Of a stretch of DNA of 64,000 bases, positions 55,438-63,309 are shown piece after piece. Both the position numbers and the translations under genes were made by a program. The notes under the pieces were generated by a model, which was not told the DNA's origin, did not search any database, and was given only the letters and a program-made list of their open reading frames with translations. The stretch spans positions 62,001-126,000 of the forward strand of contig NZ_JARXWN010000001.1 of the NCBI RefSeq assembly GCF_029892965.1, written 5' to 3'. Each line of letters opens with the position of its first letter. Positions within the stretch are counted from its first letter, which is position 1. Origin of the DNA: Dysgonomonas sp. PF1-14 (lineage in GTDB: Bacteria > Bacteroidota > Bacteroidia > Bacteroidales > Dysgonomonadaceae).

Positions 55438-56000
55438 ACGTTCTTCAAATAATAGAAAATTTCTTCATCCTGAATATCCTGTACCTGTGTACGGTTGCCC
55501 TCAGCAATCATCTGGAAAGGATCGGTAGAATTATCAATCAGTATCCAGTAATCGGCAATAGGTATAAACATAGAGAACAGGTTGCGCATACCGGCATAAT
55601 ACCGTCTTAAAACAACCTCGTCGGGAACATGGTGTCCTCCGAAACGTACACGCTGCTCTACCCTTCTAATTGCCAGTTCGGGCGATTCGAGCCAGAAGTA
55701 GATCAGAGTAACAAAGTACCCTTCGTTCTGCGCCCGGCGTATAAAGTTGGCATACGACTTAGTAGCCAGTGTGGTCTCGATTGCAAAATCTTCTTTCATG
55801 CGCAGCATCTCGTTCATACGCATCAGCATGATACGCCCTGCATCGATAGCAACGGTCTCCGGCTGAAAAGGAGAAAGCCCCTTCGCTATTTCGTCCGCAT
55901 TGATGAACTCCTTACAGTCCAGCATTTCGGGAAACATGGCATACGATGCGGTTGTTTTTCCCGCACCGTTGCAGCCTGATATGATATAAAGATTCGGCAT
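55434..56000 (-). CDS. Zeta-toxin-family P-loop protein
   Basis: 188 residues with a P-loop GCNGAGKT (9-16) and the family pattern of the zeta-toxin/AAA kinases, including DEIAKGLSPF and FAIETTL (about 73-79). Zeta toxins phosphorylate UDP-GlcNAc, but many chromosomal members are stand-alone kinases of unknown substrate. No epsilon-type antitoxin gene is adjacent; the gene sits between purC (14-base gap) and ubiE (four-base overlap), which argues against a classic toxin-antitoxin role. Confidence 0.82.
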   Translation of the reverse strand: MPNLYIISGCNGAGKTTASYAMFPEMLDCKEFINADEIAKGLSPFQPETVAIDAGRIMLMRMNEMLRMKEDFAIETTLATKSYANFIRRAQNEGYFVTLIYFWLESPELAIRRVEQRVRFGGHHVPDEVVLRRYYAGMRNLFSMFIPIADYWILIDNSTDPFQMIAEGNRTQVQDIQDEEIFYYLKNV

Positions 56001-56014
56001 CGATAAACCCCTTC

Positions 56015-56959
56015 TTATTTATTCAGATAATTAATTATGTTTTTTTCAATACGTCCGGCAACATCGCTTGCATCAGCCTTAACGAACTTTTCACCCACTA
56101 TCTTTTCGTATAGTTCGATGTAGCGTTCCGATACGCTGTTGCAATATTCTTCGGTCATTTCAGGTGCTTTCTGCCCGTCTTTACCCTGAAATCCGTTATC
56201 CATAAGCCATTTGCGAACAAACTCTTTAGACAACTGTCTTTGATCTTCACCCTTATCGAACAATTCCTGATAAGTGTCGGCATAAAAGTAGCGTGACGAA
56301 TCGGGTGTATGTATTTCGTCTATCAGATAGATTTTACCATCTTTCTTACCAAATTCATATTTCGTATCTACAAGGATCAGTCCTTTTTGTGCAGCCATTT
56401 CTGTTCCACGTTGAAACAGGGCATAAGTGTATTTCTCCAGCTGCTCATATTCTTCTTTGCTTACCAACCCCTGAGCAATAATTTCTTCTTTCGAGATATT
56501 CTCATCGTGTCCTACATCTTCTTTGGTGGTCGGAGTGATAATAGGAGAGGGGAATTTTTCATTTTCTTTCATTCCCTCAGGCAGAGGTACACCGCAAAGC
56601 ATTCTTGCTCCTGCCTTATACTCACGCCATGCACTACCGGTAAGGTATGCACGTATCACCATTTCTACCTTGTACTGTTCGCATCGCAACCCCACAGTCA
56701 CCATCGGATCGGGAGTAGCCAGTTTCCAGTTGGGTACAATATCGGCTGTCGCATCCAGAAACTTGGCAGCAATCTGGTTCAACACCTGTCCTTTATATGG
56801 GATTCCCTGTGGTAATACTACATCGAATGCCGAAATACGGTCTGTAGCTATCATCACCAGCAGGTCTTCACCTATTGAGTAAACGTCTCTTACTTTACCA
56901 TGATATACATGGGTTTGTCCCGCAAAATTGAAATCTGTTCTTACTAAAGTATTCTCCAT
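56015..56959 (-). CDS. purC: Phosphoribosylaminoimidazolesuccinocarboxamide synthase
   Basis: 314 residues, the long PurC type found in Bacteroidales and yeast. It ligates aspartate to CAIR in purine synthesis. Visible family motifs are [26 protein letters not shown] near the N-terminus (about 21-46), [19 protein letters not shown] (about 114-132) and [14 protein letters not shown] (about 212-225). A TAACTTTG box lies on the minus strand at 57008-57015, 48 bases upstream of the ATG. It is the first gene of the purC-zeta-ubiE operon. Confidence 0.95.
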   Translation of the reverse strand: MENTLVRTDFNFAGQTHVYHGKVRDVYSIGEDLLVMIATDRISAFDVVLPQGIPYKGQVLNQIAAKFLDATADIVPNWKLATPDPMVTVGLRCEQYKVEMVIRAYLTGSAWREYKAGARMLCGVPLPEGMKENEKFPSPIITPTTKEDVGHDENISKEEIIAQGLVSKEEYEQLEKYTYALFQRGTEMAAQKGLILVDTKYEFGKKDGKIYLIDEIHTPDSSRYFYADTYQELFDKGEDQRQLSKEFVRKWLMDNGFQGKDGQKAPEMTEEYCNSVSERYIELYEKIVGEKFVKADASDVAGRIEKNIINYLNK

Positions 56960-57007
56960 TTTTGTTTACATTCTAGTTTGTTCATCCTTATAACAAAAAA
57001 GATGTCT

Positions 57008-57015
57008 CAAAGTTA
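57008..57015 (-). promoter_or_regulatory. Candidate -7 box for the purC operon (TAACTTTG)
   Basis: TAACTTTG on the minus strand, 48 bases before purC, matching TAnnTTTG. Confidence 0.4.
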
Positions 57016-57185
57016 CGGAAAGTTGTCTAAAAAGCAATAATAAAAGCATAGGCTTAATAGCCATACTTACATTTTTCAATGATATTTCTTCAATATCAGT
57101 GTTTTGTTCGATAAGTAGCAGGGTGTAGGTGTAATGTGTTTATATCCTGCGTGTTACATCGACGTTCTCTGTAAGATTTTCATTT

Positions 57186-57245
57186 CATACCTTTTTTGTG
57201 CGGCAGTCATACTCTTTTTGCGGAGAGCATACTTTCTTTTTGCGG
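57186..57245 (+). repeat. Triple CATAC...TTTTTGCGG repeat before the surface-protein island
   Basis: Three short direct repeats: CATACCTTTTTTGTGCGG (57186-57203), CATACTCTTTTTGCGG (57208-57223) and CATACTTTCTTTTTGCGG (57228-57245), at spacings of 22 and 20 bases, about two DNA turns. A fourth CATACCGCAT fragment follows. They lie 42 bases upstream of a TAGCTTTG box, so they may be binding sites for a regulator. The remaining sequence of the gap 56960-57349 shows no further feature. Confidence 0.45.
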
Positions 57246-57286
57246 GTACCATACCGCATATTCTAGTTGTAAGATAATTAAACAAT

Positions 57287-57294
57287 TAGCTTTG
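57287..57294 (+). promoter_or_regulatory. Candidate -7 box for the surface-protein island (TAGCTTTG)
   Basis: TAGCTTTG fits TAnnTTTG. Transcription from it would start about 265 bases before the gene at 57564, giving a long leader. Confidence 0.45.
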
Positions 57295-57306
57295 CGACAA
57301 TTATTA

Positions 57307-57650
57307 AAAAATGACAAACGATCAAAAACTTATGAGCATATAAAATTCAATGCCTGAAGAAAAAAATGGAGAGTTTATATTACTTTTTTTATCAAAGTAC
57401 TATACTAATTGTCTTCAAATATTTGTCTTGCCTTCATTAATTTGTCATCTATTTGCGAAAACCGATGACGGATACTTCAGCGCATTGAATTTATTTAGAA
57501 ATGATTTAATAACAAACTATATAGACTATAATATATAAATACATAACTAAACTAACAAAAAAGATGGAGACAAAGCTAACAGTTTTATTATTAAGCATAT
57601 TTTTAATAATATGCGGGTCTACGAATGTAAAGGCTCAGGTAACGATCGGG
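57307..57650 (+). repeat. Leader and signal-peptide repeat, copy 1
   Basis: A 344-base segment nearly identical to 58994-59330. It covers a long 5' leader, a 62-codon open frame (57350-57538), and the first ~29 codons of the gene at 57564 (signal peptide METKLTVLLLSIFLIICGS). The differences inside the 62-codon frame are almost all amino-acid changing, so this frame is probably not a gene and the conserved element is more likely an RNA leader or a recombination region. Confidence 0.75.
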
Positions 57651-58958
57651 GACGGAACTCCTCCTCAGGATTTTTCCGTACTGGAAATATCTACAGCTGA
57701 AACAAAAGGGGGGCTTCGCCTGCCACAACTTACAACTACACAACGAAATTCACTATCGCTGCCAACAATAAGCGAAGACAATAAAAAAGAAAGAGCAAAG
57801 GGACTGGCAATTTTTAACACCGAAACCAAGTGTTTCGAATTCTGGAACTCTATGGAATGGATCAGCCTATGCAACGGACAAGAGCCGGGTCTTGTAGAGT
57901 TTACTGATTGTGACAAAATAACAGTCACAGGCGCATACGATATGGACAAGCCGCTTAAAGACCAGAATGTGAGGATAGAAGTTCCTGTTAACGTGACGAA
58001 AATGGGTTCTTATGTTTATTCTGCTGTCTGCAACGGGATTACATTCGAGGGTAGAGGAAACTTCGTAAATCTGGGGCCTACTACCGTAAGCCTGTATATC
58101 GACATTGCAGGCGGAACACCAACGGCTGCCGGCACCTTCAATGCTACCGTTACTATTACACCGGTAGATGGCGATCCTGACCCTATAACGGTAGTGTGTA
58201 CAAGTACACAAATCAAATTTCTGAAAAGATCGGAAGCCACTCTGAAAATACTTAATTTGGCCGGTGATCAAAATAGTACAGGGCTAACTTCCACCGGGGG
58301 TAATTATAGTTCATCTTCTGTTTACACTGCTGTTGGGAACTGGCTGCGAGGCGCCTCTACCTCAATAGTAGGCACAACTCTAAGTGCCCCAAGAGTGTAT
58401 GCGGGCACACTGAATGTGGAAATTATAAATGTTCCAATATCCGGAGAGATGGCTGTCTTACAGACATATATTGAAGAAGCCTCTATCATCTGGGTGGGAG
58501 CATCAGAAATACATCACTATGGTGCAGGAGTGCTGATTAATGAATGGAGCAAAGCCGGAAAAGGGATTGTTATGATAACCGGGGATAAAGCAGCCGAATC
58601 GACCGTACCAAACGCTCTGGGATATTATATAGAGGATGGTAGCTCAGCTTATGGATCTGTATATGGCAGTCGCCTGCCCGAAGTGTTTTCATCGGCTAAC
58701 GGCGCACCTTTCAATATAGGGACAATCAGTCAGGGGATAGGTTATAGCGGATCTAACTGCGGATATGTATCGTCAAAAACCGGAACAGTATTTATGAATG
58801 TCGACGGCTATCCTTCAGCCTTTGCCGACCTATCGAACGGCGTATTTATATTTGGCGACAAATTTGGATCTGTATCTTCAGGCGATAGATGGAACAATTT
58901 TGCCAAAGTATTGACCGATATTTTTGTATGGTCGCTTAAAAATGCTCCGATCCATTAA
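57564..58958 (+). CDS. Secreted surface protein with an amidotransferase-like C-terminal domain
   Basis: 464 residues with a signal peptide (about 1-24). It starts with the mature segment QVTIGDGTPPQDFSVLEIS, common among Bacteroidales secreted proteins, and GLAIFNTETKCFEFWNSMEWI (about 89-109). The middle (about 115-215) looks like an Ig-like beta domain. The C-terminal ~220 residues resemble a ThuA/GATase-like alpha/beta fold (IIWVGASEIHHYGAGVLINEW, GIVMITGD), but I cannot assign an enzyme. No recognisable T9SS sorting domain is seen. Paralog of the next gene only in the N-terminal region. Confidence 0.7.
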   Translation: METKLTVLLLSIFLIICGSTNVKAQVTIGDGTPPQDFSVLEISTAETKGGLRLPQLTTTQRNSLSLPTISEDNKKERAKGLAIFNTETKCFEFWNSMEWISLCNGQEPGLVEFTDCDKITVTGAYDMDKPLKDQNVRIEVPVNVTKMGSYVYSAVCNGITFEGRGNFVNLGPTTVSLYIDIAGGTPTAAGTFNATVTITPVDGDPDPITVVCTSTQIKFLKRSEATLKILNLAGDQNSTGLTSTGGNYSSSSVYTAVGNWLRGASTSIVGTTLSAPRVYAGTLNVEIINVPISGEMAVLQTYIEEASIIWVGASEIHHYGAGVLINEWSKAGKGIVMITGDKAAESTVPNALGYYIEDGSSAYGSVYGSRLPEVFSSANGAPFNIGTISQGIGYSGSNCGYVSSKTGTVFMNVDGYPSAFADLSNGVFIFGDKFGSVSSGDRWNNFAKVLTDIFVWSLKNAPIH

Positions 58959-58990
58959 ATAAATAATTATACACTACAGTTTGAGGTTGA
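58948..58990 (+). repeat. 3' flank repeat, copy 1
   Basis: CGATCCATTAAATAAATAAT and the next ~22 bases after the stop of the 57564 gene recur at 63079-63120. This marks a shared 3' boundary of the two surface-protein units. Confidence 0.6.
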
Positions 58991-58993
58991 ACT

Positions 58994-59330
58994 AAAAAAT
59001 AATAAGCGATCAAAAATATATGAGCATATAAAATTCAATGCCTGAAGAAAAAAATGGAGAGTATATATTACTTATATTATCACAGTACTATACTAATTGT
59101 CTTCAAATATTTGTCTTGTCTTCATTAATTTGTCATCTATTTGCGAAAACCGATGACAGATACTTCAGCGCATTGAATTTATTTAGAAATAATTTATTAA
59201 CAGATTATATAAATATTAATACTTAACTAAACTCACAAAAAAGATGGAGACAAAACTAACAGTTTTATTATTAAGCATATTTTTAATAATATGCGGATCA
59301 GAGAATGTAAAAGCTCAGGTAACTATCGGG
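58994..59330 (+). repeat. Leader and signal-peptide repeat, copy 2
   Basis: Near-identical to 57307-57650 and placed directly before the gene at 59244. It lacks a promoter box of its own, so copy 2 is probably read through from copy 1. The 62-codon frame (59038-59226) is also open, with about a dozen amino-acid changes and no clearly synonymous change. Confidence 0.75.
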
Positions 59331-59900
59331 TCAGCTACACCACCTAACAAAGATGCACTATTAGATCTCAGCGAACAGACTAACGGGACTGCACAGAAAG
59401 GCTTACTGATGCCCCGCGTATCGCTGCAATCGACAACACTGGCTGCTCCTATGACAGCACACGTAGAAGGAATGACTGTGTACAATACGCAAACGGCAGA
59501 CGATGTACAGCCCGGATACTACTACAACAACGGCACGCGATGGATACGTCTGGTGCCCGAAGCCGAAACATTCTTCTATATGCCCTCTATAGTATTACCC
59601 CTCGAACCGACAGGAGGCACAGAATACAATACTACATTGCAGCAGTTTGAAATTCCACTCTACCAGAAGTATTCCGAACAGTTTGCGCTGACAAAGACTA
59701 CACATACCACTAAAAATCCTCTGGCAGGAACATTGCCGCTATATCCGGCAACAAGGCTCGATTTCTTTGTTACATACTACGATGAAGATGTATTCGAACA
59801 GGTAGCTGTAGATAATAACGGGTTGCTTACATACAAGGTGAAAAATGGATACAGCATATCGGACAACACCTATATGAATATCATATTTAAAGTAAAATAA
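59244..59900 (+). CDS. Secreted protein with a short beta-rich domain
   Basis: 218 residues. Its signal peptide is almost identical to the 57564 gene, but the rest differs: it begins QVTIGSATPPNKDALLDLSEQ and has GLLMPRVSLQS plus MTVYNTQTADDVQPGYYYNNGTRWIRLVPEAE (about 74-105). Such N-termini are widespread in Bacteroidales secreted proteins. The C-terminal part (about 125-218) is beta-rich and unknown. It follows the 57564 gene by 285 bases, including the repeated leader. Confidence 0.65.
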   Translation: METKLTVLLLSIFLIICGSENVKAQVTIGSATPPNKDALLDLSEQTNGTAQKGLLMPRVSLQSTTLAAPMTAHVEGMTVYNTQTADDVQPGYYYNNGTRWIRLVPEAETFFYMPSIVLPLEPTGGTEYNTTLQQFEIPLYQKYSEQFALTKTTHTTKNPLAGTLPLYPATRLDFFVTYYDEDVFEQVAVDNNGLLTYKVKNGYSISDNTYMNIIFKVK

Positions 59901-60044
59901 CCCGTATAATCCGGTAATCATCGAAGATATATAGTTGATTGTACTCGTGCTATGCCTGAGTGCACTCTTCCTTTGTACTCAAATGACAACAGGAGGTGTT
60001 GCTGTTTTGGATGACAGCCGGAATATAAAGTAATACAGAAACTT

Positions 60045-63000
60045 ATGAAATTATATATAAACAACAAGTACATAGCAGCATTTGTCTGCCTGCTCATGCT
60101 ATGTCTGCTATCGCAGCATACAGTAGCACAGACATGCGCACACGACTTTACGGTGGCAGCAACTACATCGCCGTCTACCTGTATGGCAAACGGTACAGTA
60201 ACCGTAACACTGGATGGCGACACCCAAAATCTGATAAATATACAATACGGGCTAAGCAGTACCGATGGCTTTAATGTGACACCGCAAAACAACAGTACCA
60301 TATCGGGCGTGCCTGCCGGAACATATACACTTACCGTACTGGCACAGTGTAGTGCAGATCCTACCTACAACGAGATAAAAACAATAGAAAATGTAATAGT
60401 AGAAGGTAACTACAGAGAAATAGAGACTTCAATCAATTTCCTAGAATCGCGTAAACCATATGCCGGATGCGCTACCGGAAGCATAGTATTAAATGTGACT
60501 GGCGGTAACGGATCTCTTACATTCAATATCACCTCAGCACCTGCCGGAGTAGCTACTGGAGTGATAACACCCATAAAAGACGGTGACCTGTACCGATTCC
60601 CTACTAAAAACTACTCTGCAGGACACTATACGGTAGAGATCTCCGATGAGTGTTATACGGCTATTGCGAGTTTTACACTGGAAGAACTGACAGGGATTCC
60701 CAATATGGAGGCGAATTCCATTCTTAGTAGCACTATAAATTCTCCTTTTTATGTTGATGGGAAATCATGTAATATTATTGTTATTAATACAGCAGGAGTA
60801 TCCGCCAGTGCTGATAATGATTACCACCTTTATTTTGAAGATGAAATGTACGAAATAGGAGCTGCGCCTACCGGACAAACTCCGACTGCATGGACTGACT
60901 GGGTATATCAAAATAAGGAACTAGTGAACGGTAGATATTTTTATTATACATCAACTACTCCACTGGATTTATCCCCATATAGCTATACCGATTTTTTCAC
61001 AAGTAATAGCTTGGATATACATGTCAGACTAAAAGGTTATGCGTCATATAGCAGAGTGTATCAGACACAGACGGTTTCTCCAGATAAATATATGACTAAT
61101 GTCATGCGTCCTATCCCTTATAAATTAGCAGTAAAAGACTGTAAGCCGACAATTACTATATGTCCTGATATTCAGCCCAAATTCCTTTACTGCTACCCAC
61201 TTTCGATCACCATCAAACAAGGTAAGCAAGAGATATATAACAATGCAGAGTACCAGTTTGGCGACTATTTGAAAAGTACAGTGCCCATCGAATTCGATAC
61301 ATCTTATACAATGACAATAACGGACAATACGGGAAAAATTCATACAATCAATATCAAGTATAGCTACCCTTACACAACGGAAGCTAAGTTAAGTAGTACC
61401 TTTAAACTGTATTGTGAAGGTTGGAAGGCTTCTGTTGAATTACCAAAAGGTTGTGAAAAATCTATGGATATAGAACTTAGGCAAGGAACTACTATTATTG
61501 ATACAAAACTTGTCACTACTGAATATTATAGTATGCCTTTGTTGAGTTATGGTGTCGATTACAGTCTTAATTATAGGTTTGTCAATGGTGAATGGAAAAC
61601 TTTAAACATTCCGGCAAAAAAAATGCCGACACCTTCATATACTTTTACAACAAGCTATAGTTCCCTCAGTTGTGGAGATGATATGGCATCATTCAGACTA
61701 TCCGGCACTAATGTTTCTGTAGGTACTACTGTATCTATTACTGGTCCGTCCGGATATACTCCCCGTACATATACCTTAAACCCTGAATCAGCAAGCAAAC
61801 AGGAGATAACGCTCTTGCCGTCTGCTGTACATTATACGCCTGCCGGCACTTATACTATCGTGGCTGATAATAATTGTGGCAATGTGCAAACAATAAAAAT
61901 AACTGCCAATGGTGCAAACTACAAAGTGAGAAACTTTGGTTATACTTTGAAGGAAACTTGTGATGGTATTGAGGTTACTCCCACAGCAGATATTATATAT
62001 AATGGTCTAGCAGTTCCTGTTTATTTTCATTTTAGCTCAGGTCCGGATGGCTACGACCAGACTACCATTCCTCTGGGACAAACACTAACTATGGCTTCAG
62101 TAGGGAAATATAGACTAGGGGTGGGGATAGCCCAAAATCCAGGTGCTACAAATTATTTAGTTTGTAGCATGCCTATCGAAGAATATATAAAGAAACCCCT
62201 CTCGCTAGATGTTTCCAAAACCTCAGCTTACAACTGTATCGGCGGCGAGTCGGGCACTATTGTAGTGAAGGCACAAAACGGTATTGCCCCCTATACCTAC
62301 GAGCTATGGAATGCCGACAACACACAGCGCGAAGCTATCGACCCTGTAGTTAGTGACGACAGGGCAATATTTCACTATGGCAAGACCGGCGATAAATACA
62401 CCATACATATTACCGACGCCTGCGGCACGTGTATGGACAATATCGGTATCGAAGTATTCGACCTGTCCACTATCAATATTGCCAGTACCGAACCATCATC
62501 TGTTTGTCTGGGCGAAAGCATCAACCTCAAGTGTGCTACTTTGGGCGGCGTTTCATATCTGTGGACAGGCCCTAACGGATTCACTTCTACCGAGCAAAAT
62601 CCAGTGATTACCGGCGCCACCCTTGCCATGCAGGGTACATACAAAGTGTCCGTTACACCTGAGTTTTGTTCTCAGCCAATAGAAGGGAAAGTAGATATAA
62701 CAGTATATCCGTCCGTTGCAAAAGGTGTATCTTCGGGTACACAGGAGATTTGCAAAAAGGAGAGTGTTAGTCTTACCTCCGAAGTAACGGGTGGCAGCGG
62801 GTCTTATACCTATCAGTGGCAGTCGAGTGCCGATGGTATTTCCGGCTGGACGGATATCTCCGGTGCTACCGGCGTCAACTATATATTTCCGGCTCAAACG
62901 GTTTCCGGTGCATATTATTATCGCCGTATCACTACCGACCGTTGCGGTATGGTAGAAGGCGATGCTATATTGGTCAATGTAGGTAACTGTGTTCATTCAG

Positions 63001-63053
63001 CCACTGCACCTGTAAATCCTAAGCAGAGAAGTGTAGTAGAAACGGGTGAATAG
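60045..63053 (+). CDS. Large secreted Ig/SprB-like surface protein
   Basis: 1002 residues with a signal peptide (about 1-29). It has SprB-like repeats (for example ISGVPAGTYTLTVLAQCS and LNVTGGNGSLTFNITSAPAG) and Ig/PKD-like domains near the C-terminus (GESINLKCATLGGVSYLWTGPNGFTS and CKKESVSLTSEVTGGSGSYTYQWQ). Many Cys are paired. The protein ends with VNPKQRSVVETGE, not a T9SS sorting domain, so anchoring or export is unclear. Adhesion is a reasonable guess. It is the last of the three tandem surface genes and is followed by a good terminator. Confidence 0.75.
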   Translation: MKLYINNKYIAAFVCLLMLCLLSQHTVAQTCAHDFTVAATTSPSTCMANGTVTVTLDGDTQNLINIQYGLSSTDGFNVTPQNNSTISGVPAGTYTLTVLAQCSADPTYNEIKTIENVIVEGNYREIETSINFLESRKPYAGCATGSIVLNVTGGNGSLTFNITSAPAGVATGVITPIKDGDLYRFPTKNYSAGHYTVEISDECYTAIASFTLEELTGIPNMEANSILSSTINSPFYVDGKSCNIIVINTAGVSASADNDYHLYFEDEMYEIGAAPTGQTPTAWTDWVYQNKELVNGRYFYYTSTTPLDLSPYSYTDFFTSNSLDIHVRLKGYASYSRVYQTQTVSPDKYMTNVMRPIPYKLAVKDCKPTITICPDIQPKFLYCYPLSITIKQGKQEIYNNAEYQFGDYLKSTVPIEFDTSYTMTITDNTGKIHTINIKYSYPYTTEAKLSSTFKLYCEGWKASVELPKGCEKSMDIELRQGTTIIDTKLVTTEYYSMPLLSYGVDYSLNYRFVNGEWKTLNIPAKKMPTPSYTFTTSYSSLSCGDDMASFRLSGTNVSVGTTVSITGPSGYTPRTYTLNPESASKQEITLLPSAVHYTPAGTYTIVADNNCGNVQTIKITANGANYKVRNFGYTLKETCDGIEVTPTADIIYNGLAVPVYFHFSSGPDGYDQTTIPLGQTLTMASVGKYRLGVGIAQNPGATNYLVCSMPIEEYIKKPLSLDVSKTSAYNCIGGESGTIVVKAQNGIAPYTYELWNADNTQREAIDPVVSDDRAIFHYGKTGDKYTIHITDACGTCMDNIGIEVFDLSTINIASTEPSSVCLGESINLKCATLGGVSYLWTGPNGFTSTEQNPVITGATLAMQGTYKVSVTPEFCSQPIEGKVDITVYPSVAKGVSSGTQEICKKESVSLTSEVTGGSGSYTYQWQSSADGISGWTDISGATGVNYIFPAQTVSGAYYYRRITTDRCGMVEGDAILVNVGNCVHSATAPVNPKQRSVVETGE

Positions 63054-63078
63054 GTAAATATTGCTTTATGAAATGTTT

Positions 63079-63120
63079 CGATCCATTAAATAAATAATTA
63101 TACACTAACGTTTGAGATTG
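63079..63120 (+). repeat. 3' flank repeat, copy 2
   Basis: Matches 58948-58990 after the stop of the 1002-residue gene. The bases just before it still resemble the end of the 57564 gene, so this is probably a scar from recombination between the two units. Confidence 0.55.
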
Positions 63121-63175
63121 AGATTGTCGGAAAAGTTATTACAAGATAATATACTTTTCCGGCAATCTTTTTTTA
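63121..63175 (+). terminator. Intrinsic terminator of the surface-protein island
   Basis: Long stem AGATTGTCGGAAAAGT/ACTTTTCCGGCAATCT (one G-T type mismatch) followed by TTTTTTT, 68 bases after the stop of the 1002-residue gene. Confidence 0.85.
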
Positions 63176-63260
63176 GAGCCTGTTTAAAATCAGGTAGATA
63201 AGCAAAAACAGAACAGACTATATATTAAGAATAAAAGGCTTACAGTTACTAATGCAAATC

Positions 63261-63289
63261 ATTAAAAAAGGGTGACCGAAGCCACCCTT
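63261..63289 (-). terminator. Intrinsic terminator of the S41 peptidase gene
   Basis: On the minus strand AAGGGTGGCTTCGGTCACCCTT forms a short stem followed by TTTTT, 21 bases after the peptidase stop. Confidence 0.8.
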
Positions 63290-63309
63290 AATTATGTTGA
63301 TTTCATTAT

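Noticed and set aside
57350-57538. 62-codon frame as a real small gene
   Set aside because: Almost every difference between the two copies changes the amino acid, and it has no recognisable features; a leader sequence fits better.
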